Source: JBEKYD01 sp049509915 | Lineage (GTDB): Bacteria > Acidobacteriota > Terriglobia > Bryobacterales > Bryobacteraceae | Direction: 5' to 3' | Assembly: GCA_049509915.1 (NCBI GenBank) | Contig: JBEKZL010000111.1 | Span: forward strand, 1-28,257 | DNA length: 28,257 nt | Shown here: piece after piece, positions 8,502-16,113 of the stretch | Position numbering within the stretch: the stretch's first letter is position 1 | How the letters are laid out: each line of letters starts with the position of its first letter | Translations under genes and position numbers: made by a program | The notes under the pieces: model-generated | The model's database searches: none | What the model was told of the DNA's origin: nothing | The model's input: only the letters and a program-made list of their open reading frames with translations

Positions 8502-8548
8502 GAGTTTCACACCAAATCGTCTCAATTCTTTAATCGGCAGTCCCGCGC

Positions 8549-11500
8549 TCATTGAATAGCCACGGAAACCGGATTGCTTGCAACATTTCCCTGCTGCAGG
8601 ACGAGCGAAATGGCGGCTCCCGGCGGGGTATTGGCCGGAATTGGGATATTCACCTGATATAAGCCGATGAATCCTGGGGCGAGGCCGGCATAAGCGGGCG
8701 AGATAGCGACGCGGTTCAGCACGGCCATGACTGGGGTGATCACCGGAGCCAGCGTCCCCTGTACAGACGTGGCCCCCAATCCGGTAGCGTACGCAATCAG
8801 GGTCTGTCCCCGCGTGAGCGGGTTGGCGGCGGAATTGACGCTGCCGTCCTGGTTTTCGACCGCACCCTCGGTACCGCTCAGCAAGAAAATGGCTGGAGCG
8901 ACGGCGGAAACCTGCACGGAAGCCTGCGCCGACCCGTACGCTGAAGAAACCACCATGATATGAGTGCCTGCCGCAATATTAGCCGGAACCTGGGCGTTCA
9001 CCTGAAAGGGAGTGGCCGCCAGGACGGTAGCCGCCATGCCGTCGAAACTGACCGTGGTCGCGGCCGCGGCACCGGAAAAACCGTTCCCGAAAATAGCCAC
9101 CAGCCCCCCGGGCGCAATTCCGGCGGTAAAACTGGCGGCGTTCACCACCCTGGAAGCGGCGATGGCCGCCGTCTCCGGCGCCAGCACCAGGTTCAAGGTG
9201 GGCCGGGTTGCGGCGTAACTAGCCGGGGCGCTGCCTGAAACGTTGTACTCGCCGCCCTCTTGCGCCAAATCGGTCACGAATGCCTGAAATGGGGCGGACG
9301 TCCCGATATCGATCTGATATTCGGCCAATAATCCATCGCAGGCAAGCAACTGGGTCGCCAGGGCGCCTCCCGCTGGAGGATTACCGCTGGAATCCACCGC
9401 GTCCCAGAGCGTCACGGGCTGCCCGCAGGCTCCCGATGGCGAAACCACGTCCAACGTGAATGCCTGCATTACGGCCGGCGGTTGGGAGGCGGCGCCCGCC
9501 AGGAAACGCCGCGGACTGGGTTGGGTTGTAGTGAATCTCACCACCCCCAGAATCGTACCTTTCCAAGTTCCGCCCGGCCCGGAAAAACCGTTCAAATAGG
9601 AATTCAGGTCCGATTTGCCGAAAGCCGGGTTGGGATCCTGAATGGCGATGGAGCCATCCGCGGCCACGCCGGCCGCCACCACGAAGTTTCCACCCGCGTT
9701 CGCGCCGTTGAGAGACAGCCCCAGCGAAACCAGCGCCGGCGCGCCGGCCGCCAGGCAGTCGGCAATGGCCGCTAGGCTGGGCTTCTCCGCGGCAACGTCC
9801 ATGCCGGCGAACTGGGCGGCACGCCACAGGTTCACCACCTGCTGGCCGGCGGCCGAACCGAAAAGAAAACCGTCGCAGTAGGATTTGCCGCCGGCGTCGA
9901 GGCTGCAGTAGGAGGCCAGGAACTGGTTGAGCGCCAGGGGCGTAGCCGAGCCGCCCGATACCGAAATCTGCCCCAGGTTCTGATAGTAGGCGAAGATGGA
10001 CGCCACTGCCGTCAGCAGGGCGCCTTGCTGCGCGATGGTGGCCGAGCCGTTGCCGAGTGCCGCCGTTCCCGCTTCGATCAGCGCCGGGAAATTCGACAGC
10101 GTGCCGGCGGTTGCAGTCGCCCCGAATGTCACAGGCGTATCGGTCGCGGCTGGCGCGTTGGCGGTCACCAGGGCGATTCCCGCTGACGCGGGCAATCGCA
10201 GGTAGGTGGACGCCTGGCCGTTCGCGTTCGTCACCGCGCTGGCCGCCGTCAGGGACGCGCCAGGCGATGCCTGGAACGTCACGGTTACGTTGGCCAGCGG
10301 CGAACCAGACGAATCGGTGAGGGTCGCCACCAGCGGCAGCGGCAGCAGGGCGCCCGGGAGGCCGCTCTGAGCGTCGCCGCCGCTCTTGGTGAAAAATGCC
10401 CCGCTGGCCGCCAGCGCCTTCACCGTCAGCGTGGCGCTGGCGCTGGACGAACCTTGTTTAGCCGTTATGGTGATGGTTCCACTGGCAGCCGATGGCGCCA
10501 CGAATTGACTCCAACTGTAAGCCCCGTTGGCGCTGGTGAACGGGAAACCCGCCGCGCCGGCGACCGAAACCGTGACCGCGCTCGATGGAGCAAAGCCGTA
10601 AATGGCGACTTGGGCGCTCGATCCGGCCGTGACGGTAGCGGGATAGATGGCCACGGTGGGCGCGCTGGCAGCCGCTTTGGCGGTGGCCGCGGTAGCGCCA
10701 GCGGCGTAGCTGATGGTCCCGCCTTCAAAGCTCTGCTGCGTCAGCCCGCCGCTCACGGCCTGGTCGCCCAGCGGCATGCCGAAGTTCCCCGTGATGCCGC
10801 CGCCGGAGGCATAGGCCGCCAGAATCAGGCCCGTAACAAACCAGGATTGGCCGGAAGTCGGGCCGCCGGTGGAAGCGTAAATCGACCCGTTGGCAAAGCT
10901 CTGCGCGGTTCCCGAGCTTCCCGTGAAGGTAGTGAACGCGTACGCGGCCCCGGTGGGAGGCCCGGCGCTGCCCGTTTCATAGCCCAGCGCCGCCCACTTC
11001 GCCAGCACGGTTCCGCTCACCAATTGCACCGGGCTACCCGCCAGAGCGCCGCCCGCAAACATCTGCCTGCCGGCGGAGGTCGCATCCGACGACGGGTAGC
11101 CGACCGAGCCGGCCGGGCCGCCCAAAGCCAGGTACGCCGCCAGCAAAGCGCCGCTCACCACGTAAGCCGTACTGGCGCCGTCGGCCATCGCCAGCAGGCA
11201 CGTCGCGCCGCTGGCGGTAACCGTCTGCACGTAGCCGCTGCCGGAGCGCGAAGCGGCATCCGGGACCGGCATAGCCGCGGCGAGGTGGTTCCGGGTCAAA
11301 GCCGCCTGGAAGGCTGCCGCCACGCTGGTGGGCGCGCCTTCCCCTACCGAGCAACAAACCGCGTTCACGATTATTCTTATGGCGGTACTGGTTATGCCGC
11401 CCGCGGTCGCAGTGATGGTGGCCGCGCCGCCGCTCAACGCGGTTACCACCGCGGTCGAGCCGGTGGCCGTGACGGAAGCAACCTGGCCGTTGCTGGTGCC

Positions 11501-13018
11501 CCAGCTCACCGCCCGCCCCATGGCCACGGCTCCCGAGCTGTCGTAAGGCGTTGCCGTCAGGCTCAGCGTCTGGCCCACGTTCAGGGTAGCGGTATTGCCG
11601 GCCGGCGCTCCGGCGATCTGGACCGAGACAATCGGCAGCAGCACCGTGCCGCCGTTGGCCGTGGTCAGGGTGCCCCCTTCGAAAGTTTGCGAATAGCCGC
11701 CGGAAGCGAGCGTCACCGGGTTGGCCGTGGGCAGGCCCAGCGTGCCCGAAGGCCCGCCGTTATTCAGGTACAGATCGTAAATCGATTGCGTGACCGAAAA
11801 ATACGCACCTTTATTCGTGCCCGAGGTGATTTCGTATATGGCGCCCGAGACAAACGTCTGCACCGTGGCCGTGGTAGACGTGGAGGCGGTGATCGCGGTG
11901 GCGGCCGTCAGCGGCGGCCCCAGGTCGGTATTTCCGCCCAACGCGTTCCAGGTCGTATAGAAGGTCCCCGAAATGTCGAAGTCCGTGCCGGCCGCAATGG
12001 CGGGGTCGTAGGCAAACAGGGCGTAGCCCTTATCGAATACCTGCCAGGTGCAGAGGTTACCCGAGGTTTCCGCCGGGCAACCCTGGGTGTCGGCCAGCGG
12101 ATATCCCACCGTGCTCACACCCAGGGAAGTGAAATACGAATAAATGTCGGCCCAGATCTGCACCACCGAGACGGTCGCGGTAGCGCTGGTGGAACTGGCG
12201 GAGGCCAGGGCCAGCCTGGCGGAGGAACTGGTCGTGCTCTGAAAAGTCTGGATGTATCCCGAGGTTCCAAGCGCCATCACGCCCGTCAGTGGCGGCAGGG
12301 TAACCTGCGACGCGAAGCCGCCCCTCTGGTAGGCGTTGACAAATTGTTCTTGCAAGTACCCCGTGGGCGCGCCTACACCGACCGACAAAATCGTATTCAG
12401 GGTTACGGTGGCCGTCCCGGTGACCGACGGCAATATGGTGCTGGTGGCGGTGACGGTGACCGCCGTCGTGGAGCCGATGATGGCGGGGGCGGTGTATAAC
12501 CCGCTCGTCGAAATGCTTCCCAACTGCGGGTTGATGGACCAGGTTACGGTAGTGACCGCCAGGTTCGAAACCGTGGCCGTAAACTGCTGTGTCTGGCTGT
12601 TGGTCAAAGACACGGTGCTGGGGCTGATGACGATGGATGGCGTGCTGGGATTGAGTTGGATCGTCACCGTAGCCGATTGGGTCGGATCGGCCACGCTGGT
12701 GGCGGTGATGGTGACGGTCTGGGCAACGTTAATGCTGGCGGGCGCGGTGTAGAGGTTAGTGGTGATGCCGCCGGCGCCGGCGGTGCCGCTGGCGGAGGCA
12801 AGCGACCCGGCCGGCGGGTTGAGCGACCACGTCACGCTGGTATTGCTAGAGCCGGTGACCAGCGCCGTGAGCGCCGCCGAGCCGCCGCCCTCGAGCGCGT
12901 TGGACGTGCTGCTGAGCGAAACGAGAACGCCTGCCCGCGCCGGCAACGCGGTCAAAGCCAGCGTCGCGACGAAGACAGATATTAATAAGGTTAAGTCGAA
13001 AAACCGGTGGCTCTGCAC
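8549..13018 (-). CDS. Giant secreted protein: Ig-like and LGFP repeats, degenerate C39-like domain, Solibacter C-terminal domain
   Basis: 1489 residues, exported by a signal peptide (about 1-29, ending ARAG). In order: two Ig-like domains (about 31-208); an LGFP-like block (about 212-455) with repeats such as 'SVGVGAPTGYLQEQF' and 'TLGLPTANP...FEGG'; a Big_2-like domain (about 460-550); a second LGFP-like block (about 550-780); two Ig-like domains (about 780-975); a domain resembling C39/papain-like peptidases (about 985-1150); a linker; and a TIGR03437-like C-terminal domain (about 1280-1489) opening with 'VVNAASFTAGIAPGGLVAIF'. In the C39-like part the usual Gly-Cys is 'QQGALLTAVAS' (near 995) and the usual Gly-His is 'GGNFVVAAG' (near 1109), so both catalytic residues appear lost, while 'IQDPNP' remains. 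LGFP repeats are known for cell-envelope binding. The GTG start follows the MBOAT stop by 31 bases and has no Shine-Dalgarno site, but has a promoter-like element directly before it. Function is unknown; binding the cell surface is an inference. Confidence 0.85.
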   Translation of the reverse strand: MQSHRFFDLTLLISVFVATLALTALPARAGVLVSLSSTSNALEGGGSAALTALVTGSSNTSVTWSLNPPAGSLASASGTAGAGGITTNLYTAPASINVAQTVTITATSVADPTQSATVTIQLNPSTPSIVISPSTVSLTNSQTQQFTATVSNLAVTTVTWSINPQLGSISTSGLYTAPAIIGSTTAVTVTATSTILPSVTGTATVTLNTILSVGVGAPTGYLQEQFVNAYQRGGFASQVTLPPLTGVMALGTSGYIQTFQSTTSSSARLALASASSTSATATVSVVQIWADIYSYFTSLGVSTVGYPLADTQGCPAETSGNLCTWQVFDKGYALFAYDPAIAAGTDFDISGTFYTTWNALGGNTDLGPPLTAATAITASTSTTATVQTFVSGAIYEITSGTNKGAYFSVTQSIYDLYLNNGGPSGTLGLPTANPVTLASGGYSQTFEGGTLTTANGGTVLLPIVSVQIAGAPAGNTATLNVGQTLSLTATPYDSSGAVAMGRAVSWGTSNGQVASVTATGSTAVVTALSGGAATITATAGGITSTAIRIIVNAVCCSVGEGAPTSVAAAFQAALTRNHLAAAMPVPDAASRSGSGYVQTVTASGATCLLAMADGASTAYVVSGALLAAYLALGGPAGSVGYPSSDATSAGRQMFAGGALAGSPVQLVSGTVLAKWAALGYETGSAGPPTGAAYAFTTFTGSSGTAQSFANGSIYASTGGPTSGQSWFVTGLILAAYASGGGITGNFGMPLGDQAVSGGLTQQSFEGGTISYAAGATAATAKAAASAPTVAIYPATVTAGSSAQVAIYGFAPSSAVTVSVAGAAGFPFTSANGAYSWSQFVAPSAASGTITITAKQGSSSASATLTVKALAASGAFFTKSGGDAQSGLPGALLPLPLVATLTDSSGSPLANVTVTFQASPGASLTAASAVTNANGQASTYLRLPASAGIALVTANAPAATDTPVTFGATATAGTLSNFPALIEAGTAALGNGSATIAQQGALLTAVASIFAYYQNLGQISVSGGSATPLALNQFLASYCSLDAGGKSYCDGFLFGSAAGQQVVNLWRAAQFAGMDVAAEKPSLAAIADCLAAGAPALVSLGLSLNGANAGGNFVVAAGVAADGSIAIQDPNPAFGKSDLNSYLNGFSGPGGTWKGTILGVVRFTTTQPSPRRFLAGAASQPPAVMQAFTLDVVSPSGACGQPVTLWDAVDSSGNPPAGGALATQLLACDGLLAEYQIDIGTSAPFQAFVTDLAQEGGEYNVSGSAPASYAATRPTLNLVLAPETAAIAASRVVNAASFTAGIAPGGLVAIFGNGFSGAAAATTVSFDGMAATVLAATPFQVNAQVPANIAAGTHIMVVSSAYGSAQASVQVSAVAPAIFLLSGTEGAVENQDGSVNSAANPLTRGQTLIAYATGLGATSVQGTLAPVITPVMAVLNRVAISPAYAGLAPGFIGLYQVNIPIPANTPPGAAISLVLQQGNVASNPVSVAIQ

Positions 13019-13024
13019 GAATAC

Positions 13025-13053
13025 CCGATATGGTAGCGCGCTTAAAGTGTCAA
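13025..13053 (-). promoter_or_regulatory. Promoter-like site directly before the giant secreted-protein gene
   Basis: A perfect TTGACA (13048-13053, overlapping the MBOAT stop codon), a 17-base spacer and TATCGG (13025-13030) precede the GTG at 13018 by 6 bases. Transcription would start at the start codon itself, giving a leaderless mRNA. The -10 is a poor match, so read-through from the upstream operon remains likely. Confidence 0.35.
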
Positions 13054-14429
13054 AATTGAAAATAGACGAAAGGCACCGGCCGGTCCGTAAAGCCGATCAA
13101 TTCCAGGCAAAACAGGCACAGTGCGAGGGCGCCTGAATAAACCCAGGCGGGAGTTTCCGGCAGCCGCTCGAACCAGTTGAAGCGCTCCTCGGCCGCCGCC
13201 AGGGCAAGACTGGACACGGCGATCCAAAGCTGCCAGTGCGGCCACATCAGATGGCCAGCCGGCCCGTGAAACAATCGCCCCAGAATTTCCAGGCTCGCGG
13301 GCACCGTGCGGGCGCGAAAAAAGACCCACCCGATCGAGGCCAGCGCGAAAGTAAGCAGTACGCGCAACGGGTTCCGGCCCGGTTTGGGATCCACGCCCAA
13401 CGCGCGTTCGGCGGCCAGCAGCCCGCCATGGTATCCGCCCCAAATGACAAAATTCCAACTGGCGCCGTGCCACAGCCCGCCGAGCAGCATGGTCACGAGC
13501 AGGTTGCGATAGGTCTTGAAACGCCCGCCGCGGTTTCCGCCGAGCGGTATATAAAGGTAGTCGCGCAGCCAGGTGGATAACGAGATGTGCCAGCGCCGCC
13601 AGAAATCGGTGATGCTGGAAGCCAGGTACGGCCGGCGGAAATTTTCCGGGAAGCGGAAGCCTAACAGGTGGGCCAGGCCGATCGCCATGTCGGTGTAGCC
13701 GGAAAAGTCGAAAAAGATCTGAATCGAGAAAGCCACCACCCCGCTCCAGGCGGCGAGGCACCCGGGATAGGCCGCGGGGTTTGCGAAATACGCGTCCGCC
13801 AGGCGGGCAAACTGGTCGGCGACCACGAGTTTCTTCACCAGTCCGAAAACCACCAGCCAGACGCCGAGCAGTTGCTCCCTCGAATCCGGCGCGCGCCAAT
13901 GGTACAAGTCGCGAAAAAAGTCGTGCGCGCGCACGATCGGGCCGGCCACCAGTTGCGGGAAAAAGGCGATGTACAGGGCGTAGTCGACGACGTTGGTGAT
14001 AGGTTCCTGCCGGCCGCGATACACGTCGACGACGTAAGACATGCTCTGGAAGGTGTGGAAGCTGATGCCCATGGGCAGGATAATGGCGAGGGCCCAATCG
14101 CCGGCCGGCCTTCCCAGCGCGAGCGCCAGGTTCGACGCCAGGAAATTGTAGTACTTGAAGAAGCCCAGAAAGCCCAGGTTGGCGGCAAGGCTGATAATCA
14201 GCGCGGCCTTTCGGCGGGCGCCGGTGGCGGCGCGCCGGATCCACCTCGCGGCAGTGTAGTCTATGGCCGTGAGCGCCAGAATCAGCAGAATGAACTTGGC
14301 GTTCCAGCACATATAAAAGAAGTAGCTGGCCGCCAGCAGAATGTATTTGCGGAAGGGCCTCGGCGAGGCATAGAACAAGGCCACGACCACCACGAAGAAG
14401 AGAAAAAACTGGGGCGTGTGAAAAAGCAT
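13050..14429 (-). CDS. MBOAT-family O-acyltransferase, AlgI type
   Basis: A 459-residue polytopic membrane enzyme of the type that moves acyl groups across the membrane for O-acetylation of extracellular polysaccharides. The AlgI signature is clear: 'DFWRRWHISLSTWLRDYLYI' followed by 'PLGGNR', then 'GGLWHGASWNFVIWGGYHG' with the conserved catalytic His at about residue 321. Many hydrophobic segments span the length, and the N-terminus 'MLFHTPQFFLFF' is typical of the family, so the ATG at 14429 is chosen. That ATG overlaps the TAA of the preceding SGNH-like gene by one base, which implies translational coupling and a joint role. No alginate or cellulose synthesis genes are in view, so the substrate is unknown. 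The giant secreted protein follows 31 bases downstream. Confidence 0.92.
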   Translation of the reverse strand: MLFHTPQFFLFFVVVVALFYASPRPFRKYILLAASYFFYMCWNAKFILLILALTAIDYTAARWIRRAATGARRKAALIISLAANLGFLGFFKYYNFLASNLALALGRPAGDWALAIILPMGISFHTFQSMSYVVDVYRGRQEPITNVVDYALYIAFFPQLVAGPIVRAHDFFRDLYHWRAPDSREQLLGVWLVVFGLVKKLVVADQFARLADAYFANPAAYPGCLAAWSGVVAFSIQIFFDFSGYTDMAIGLAHLLGFRFPENFRRPYLASSITDFWRRWHISLSTWLRDYLYIPLGGNRGGRFKTYRNLLVTMLLGGLWHGASWNFVIWGGYHGGLLAAERALGVDPKPGRNPLRVLLTFALASIGWVFFRARTVPASLEILGRLFHGPAGHLMWPHWQLWIAVSSLALAAAEERFNWFERLPETPAWVYSGALALCLFCLELIGFTDRPVPFVYFQF

Positions 14430-15514
14430 TACCGGGCGGGCTCCTGGGGCGCGCCTAACCATTTCCCGGCGAGTTGCGCCAGTTGACGCGAGAACTCGAT
14501 GCCGCCGGCTTCATTCAGGTGCATGGCGTCGCCGAACAATTCCGGCCGCTCCAGCGAATCGAAGGTGTGTTCGTCGGCAAGCGTCACACCCGGCCGCCGC
14601 GCCAACTGGCGCACGGAGCTATCGCCATCCTCCGGAAGACCGGGCCGCACCACCGGGCCGCGCGGCAGGCGATAGAAGGAGATGCGGGTGCGGGTGCCGC
14701 GGTAGCGATCGACAATAGCGCCGATCCAGCGCAGCCGATAGGCCGCGTAAGCGGGGGTGACGGGCGCAACCGGGCGCAGCAGCACGTCTTCGGCTCCGCG
14801 CCGCCGCTCGGCATCCATCCAATCGGGGAACGCCGTGATCCGGTTGGCGGCCCAATCCACCTCGATGCCTTCCAGGTTGTGACGCTCCCAGACGGAAGTG
14901 TAAATCCAGCTCGCGCCCATCCGGTGTACCAGGCGCACGTTTTCCTCGCGGGCGTGGCGATGCGCCAGGTAGGCCTGAAAGTCCTGTTGAAACGCCATCC
15001 CTTTGAGCAGCACGGTTCTGGCCGCCAGCGCGCGCAGCGGCCATTCGGTGTAGGACATGGAGAAGCTCCAGAGGTCGCTCAGGCGAAGTAGCGGCGCCAG
15101 GTAGCGAAGGTCCAGCTCGCGGTCGGCCACCGGCTCGAATTCGCGGTCGTTGTAGGTATCGAACGGCACCAGGATGGCGGCATAGCGATCGCGGCGAGGG
15201 TCCACCTCGCGCAACATGTAATACCAGCAGCGCGGCGTGGTGCCGGGCACGGCGATGGTGGCCAGCGTGTAGCCGGTTTCGGGCGTGAGCTGGTCGGTCA
15301 CACGGGTCTTCAGCCCCACCCGCGAATCGCCCACCGCCAGCACCTGGTTCGGCCCGTCGAGCGGACGGTGAATCTCGTTCCACACAAATTGCTCGAGGTA
15401 TCCAGCCGTGGATTTCGGTTCGAGGATGGAGGTGTAGCCGGTGCGAAAGGCCAGCGAATCGAGCGCCAAGAAGAAGACCAGAGCCAGGCCGAGCCGGAGG
15501 AAAAGCCGAGTCAC
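14429..15514 (-). CDS. SGNH-hydrolase-like membrane-anchored partner of the MBOAT protein
   Basis: About 361 residues with one N-terminal hydrophobic segment (about 4-22) that should anchor it with the catalytic part in the periplasm. The SGNH block I is 'AVGDSRVGL' (Ser at about 64) and the block V Asp-x-x-His is 'GDAMHLNEAGG' near the C-terminus (Asp about 329, His about 332). This is the arrangement of AlgJ/AlgX-type proteins that receive acetyl groups from an AlgI-type MBOAT protein and pass them to a polymer. The start is uncertain between TTG at 15517 and GTG at 15514. Neither has a Shine-Dalgarno site, but a perfect TATAAT lies 6-9 bases before them, suggesting a leaderless mRNA. Acting as acyltransferase rather than esterase is inferred from the overlap with the MBOAT gene. 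Confidence 0.82.
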   Translation of the reverse strand: MTRLFLRLGLALVFFLALDSLAFRTGYTSILEPKSTAGYLEQFVWNEIHRPLDGPNQVLAVGDSRVGLKTRVTDQLTPETGYTLATIAVPGTTPRCWYYMLREVDPRRDRYAAILVPFDTYNDREFEPVADRELDLRYLAPLLRLSDLWSFSMSYTEWPLRALAARTVLLKGMAFQQDFQAYLAHRHAREENVRLVHRMGASWIYTSVWERHNLEGIEVDWAANRITAFPDWMDAERRRGAEDVLLRPVAPVTPAYAAYRLRWIGAIVDRYRGTRTRISFYRLPRGPVVRPGLPEDGDSSVRQLARRPGVTLADEHTFDSLERPELFGDAMHLNEAGGIEFSRQLAQLAGKWLGAPQEPAR

Positions 15515-15523
15515 CAAGCCGTA

Positions 15524-15529
15524 ATTATA
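15524..15529 (-). promoter_or_regulatory. -10 element of the SGNH-MBOAT operon
   Basis: A perfect TATAAT on the minus strand, ending 6 bases before TTG and 9 before GTG. No good -35 hexamer is seen at 16-18 bases upstream; the -35 region falls inside the repeat-like segment beginning at 15529. Confidence 0.5.
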
Positions 15530-15639
15530 GCTGTCAGCGGTCGGCTAAAACCCGTGGGGCAGGCGCTTTCGCCCGCCCTGAATTGCGTCGCAGGCGCACA
15601 AGGGTTGACGGCCAATGGCTGGAAGCTGATCGCTGAACG
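15529..15639. repeat. REP-like noncoding element with inverted ends and a central hairpin
   Basis: The outer parts carry related sequence in opposite orientation: AGCTGTCAGCGGTCGGC (15529-15545), whose reverse complement contains GACCGCTGA, and AGCTGATCGCTGAACG (15624-15639), containing GATCGCTGA. Between them a hairpin GGGCAGGCG-CTTT-CGCCCGCCC (15557-15578) has one mismatch. No coding potential is seen in 15518-15681. The arrangement resembles short palindromic intergenic repeats or a decayed miniature element. Confidence 0.4.
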
Positions 15640-15652
15640 TTTGGTCGGCGTA

Positions 15653-15681
15653 TTGCGCTAGAGAACGGCGCGTATTACGCT
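15653..15681 (+). promoter_or_regulatory. Promoter-like site before the antitoxin gene
   Basis: TTGCGC (15653-15658), a 17-base spacer and TACGCT (15676-15681). The second ATG of the antitoxin reading frame, at 15688, lies 6 bases after the -10, again compatible with a leaderless start. Confidence 0.35.
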
Positions 15682-15687
15682 ATGATT

Positions 15688-15930
15688 ATGCGGACCATTT
15701 CGGTGAAGTTGCCCGAGGACCTCCTCGCTCAACTCGGCCGGGAGGCCAAGGCGAGGCGGGTGACGAAATCGCAGCTTGTGCGGGAGAGCCTCGAAAAGGG
15801 CCTGTACGAGCAATCGCCAGACGGCGCGGTCTCCTGTTATGACCTGGCACGCGACCTTGCCGGCTCGGTGAAGGGCCTGCCCAAAGACTTGGCCCACAAT
15901 CCGAAATACATGGAAGGCTTTGGCCGGTGA
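15688..15930 (+). CDS. Ribbon-helix-helix antitoxin, VapB-like (CopG family)
   Basis: An 80-residue protein. The N-terminal half, 'RTISVKLPEDLLAQLGREAK' followed by 'RVTKSQLVRESLEKGL', is a ribbon-helix-helix DNA-binding fold: one strand and two helices with the usual Ser-x-Leu-Val-Arg turn. The C-terminal tail ending 'NPKYMEGFGR' is the kind that threads into a PIN-domain toxin. Such antitoxins bind their own promoter and neutralise VapC. Start may be ATG at 15682 or, more likely, 15688, which begins at the conserved Met-Arg-Thr and fits the promoter spacing. The stop TGA overlaps the GTG of the vapC remnant, as in intact vapBC operons. Because that toxin is broken, the antitoxin is an orphan here. 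Confidence 0.85.
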   Translation: MRTISVKLPEDLLAQLGREAKARRVTKSQLVRESLEKGLYEQSPDGAVSCYDLARDLAGSVKGLPKDLAHNPKYMEGFGR

Positions 15931-16110
15931 GAAAGGGTCCGGGCCTGCTCGACACCGGCCCGCTTGTCAGCTTCCTCGCCTCCGGGTTGACGCACCATTC
16001 GTGGGCGTGCGAACAGTGGAACGGGGCGGGTTTTTGTGACGGCATCGGTCGTCGGCGGTCGGCCAGCACCGCGGCCGATCGCGGCTCCTTGAGGCACGTC
16101 GCGCCGATCG
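15927..16110 (+). pseudogene. Remnant of a VapC PIN-domain toxin
   Basis: The GTG at 15927 overlaps the antitoxin stop. About 30 residues read as the start of a PIN domain: 'LLDTGPLVSFLASGLTHHSW' with the first catalytic Asp at about residue 9. After 'ACEQW' (about 16020) the homology ends: the frame continues as a low-complexity Arg/Ala/Ser-rich tail into the 3' end of the convergent radical SAM gene, and the other three acidic PIN residues are absent. A normal VapC has about 130 residues. A different frame just after the break gives a short 'VFVTASVV', which may be the old continuation after a frameshift, followed by a deletion. The ribonuclease should be inactive. Confidence 0.75.
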
Positions 16111-16113
16111 CTC

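Noticed and set aside
10454..12499. Long open frame of 681 codons on the plus strand
   Set aside because: It is antisense to the giant secreted-protein gene and its product is Arg/Gly-rich with no fold or motif. GC-rich codon bias on the real strand explains the absence of stops.
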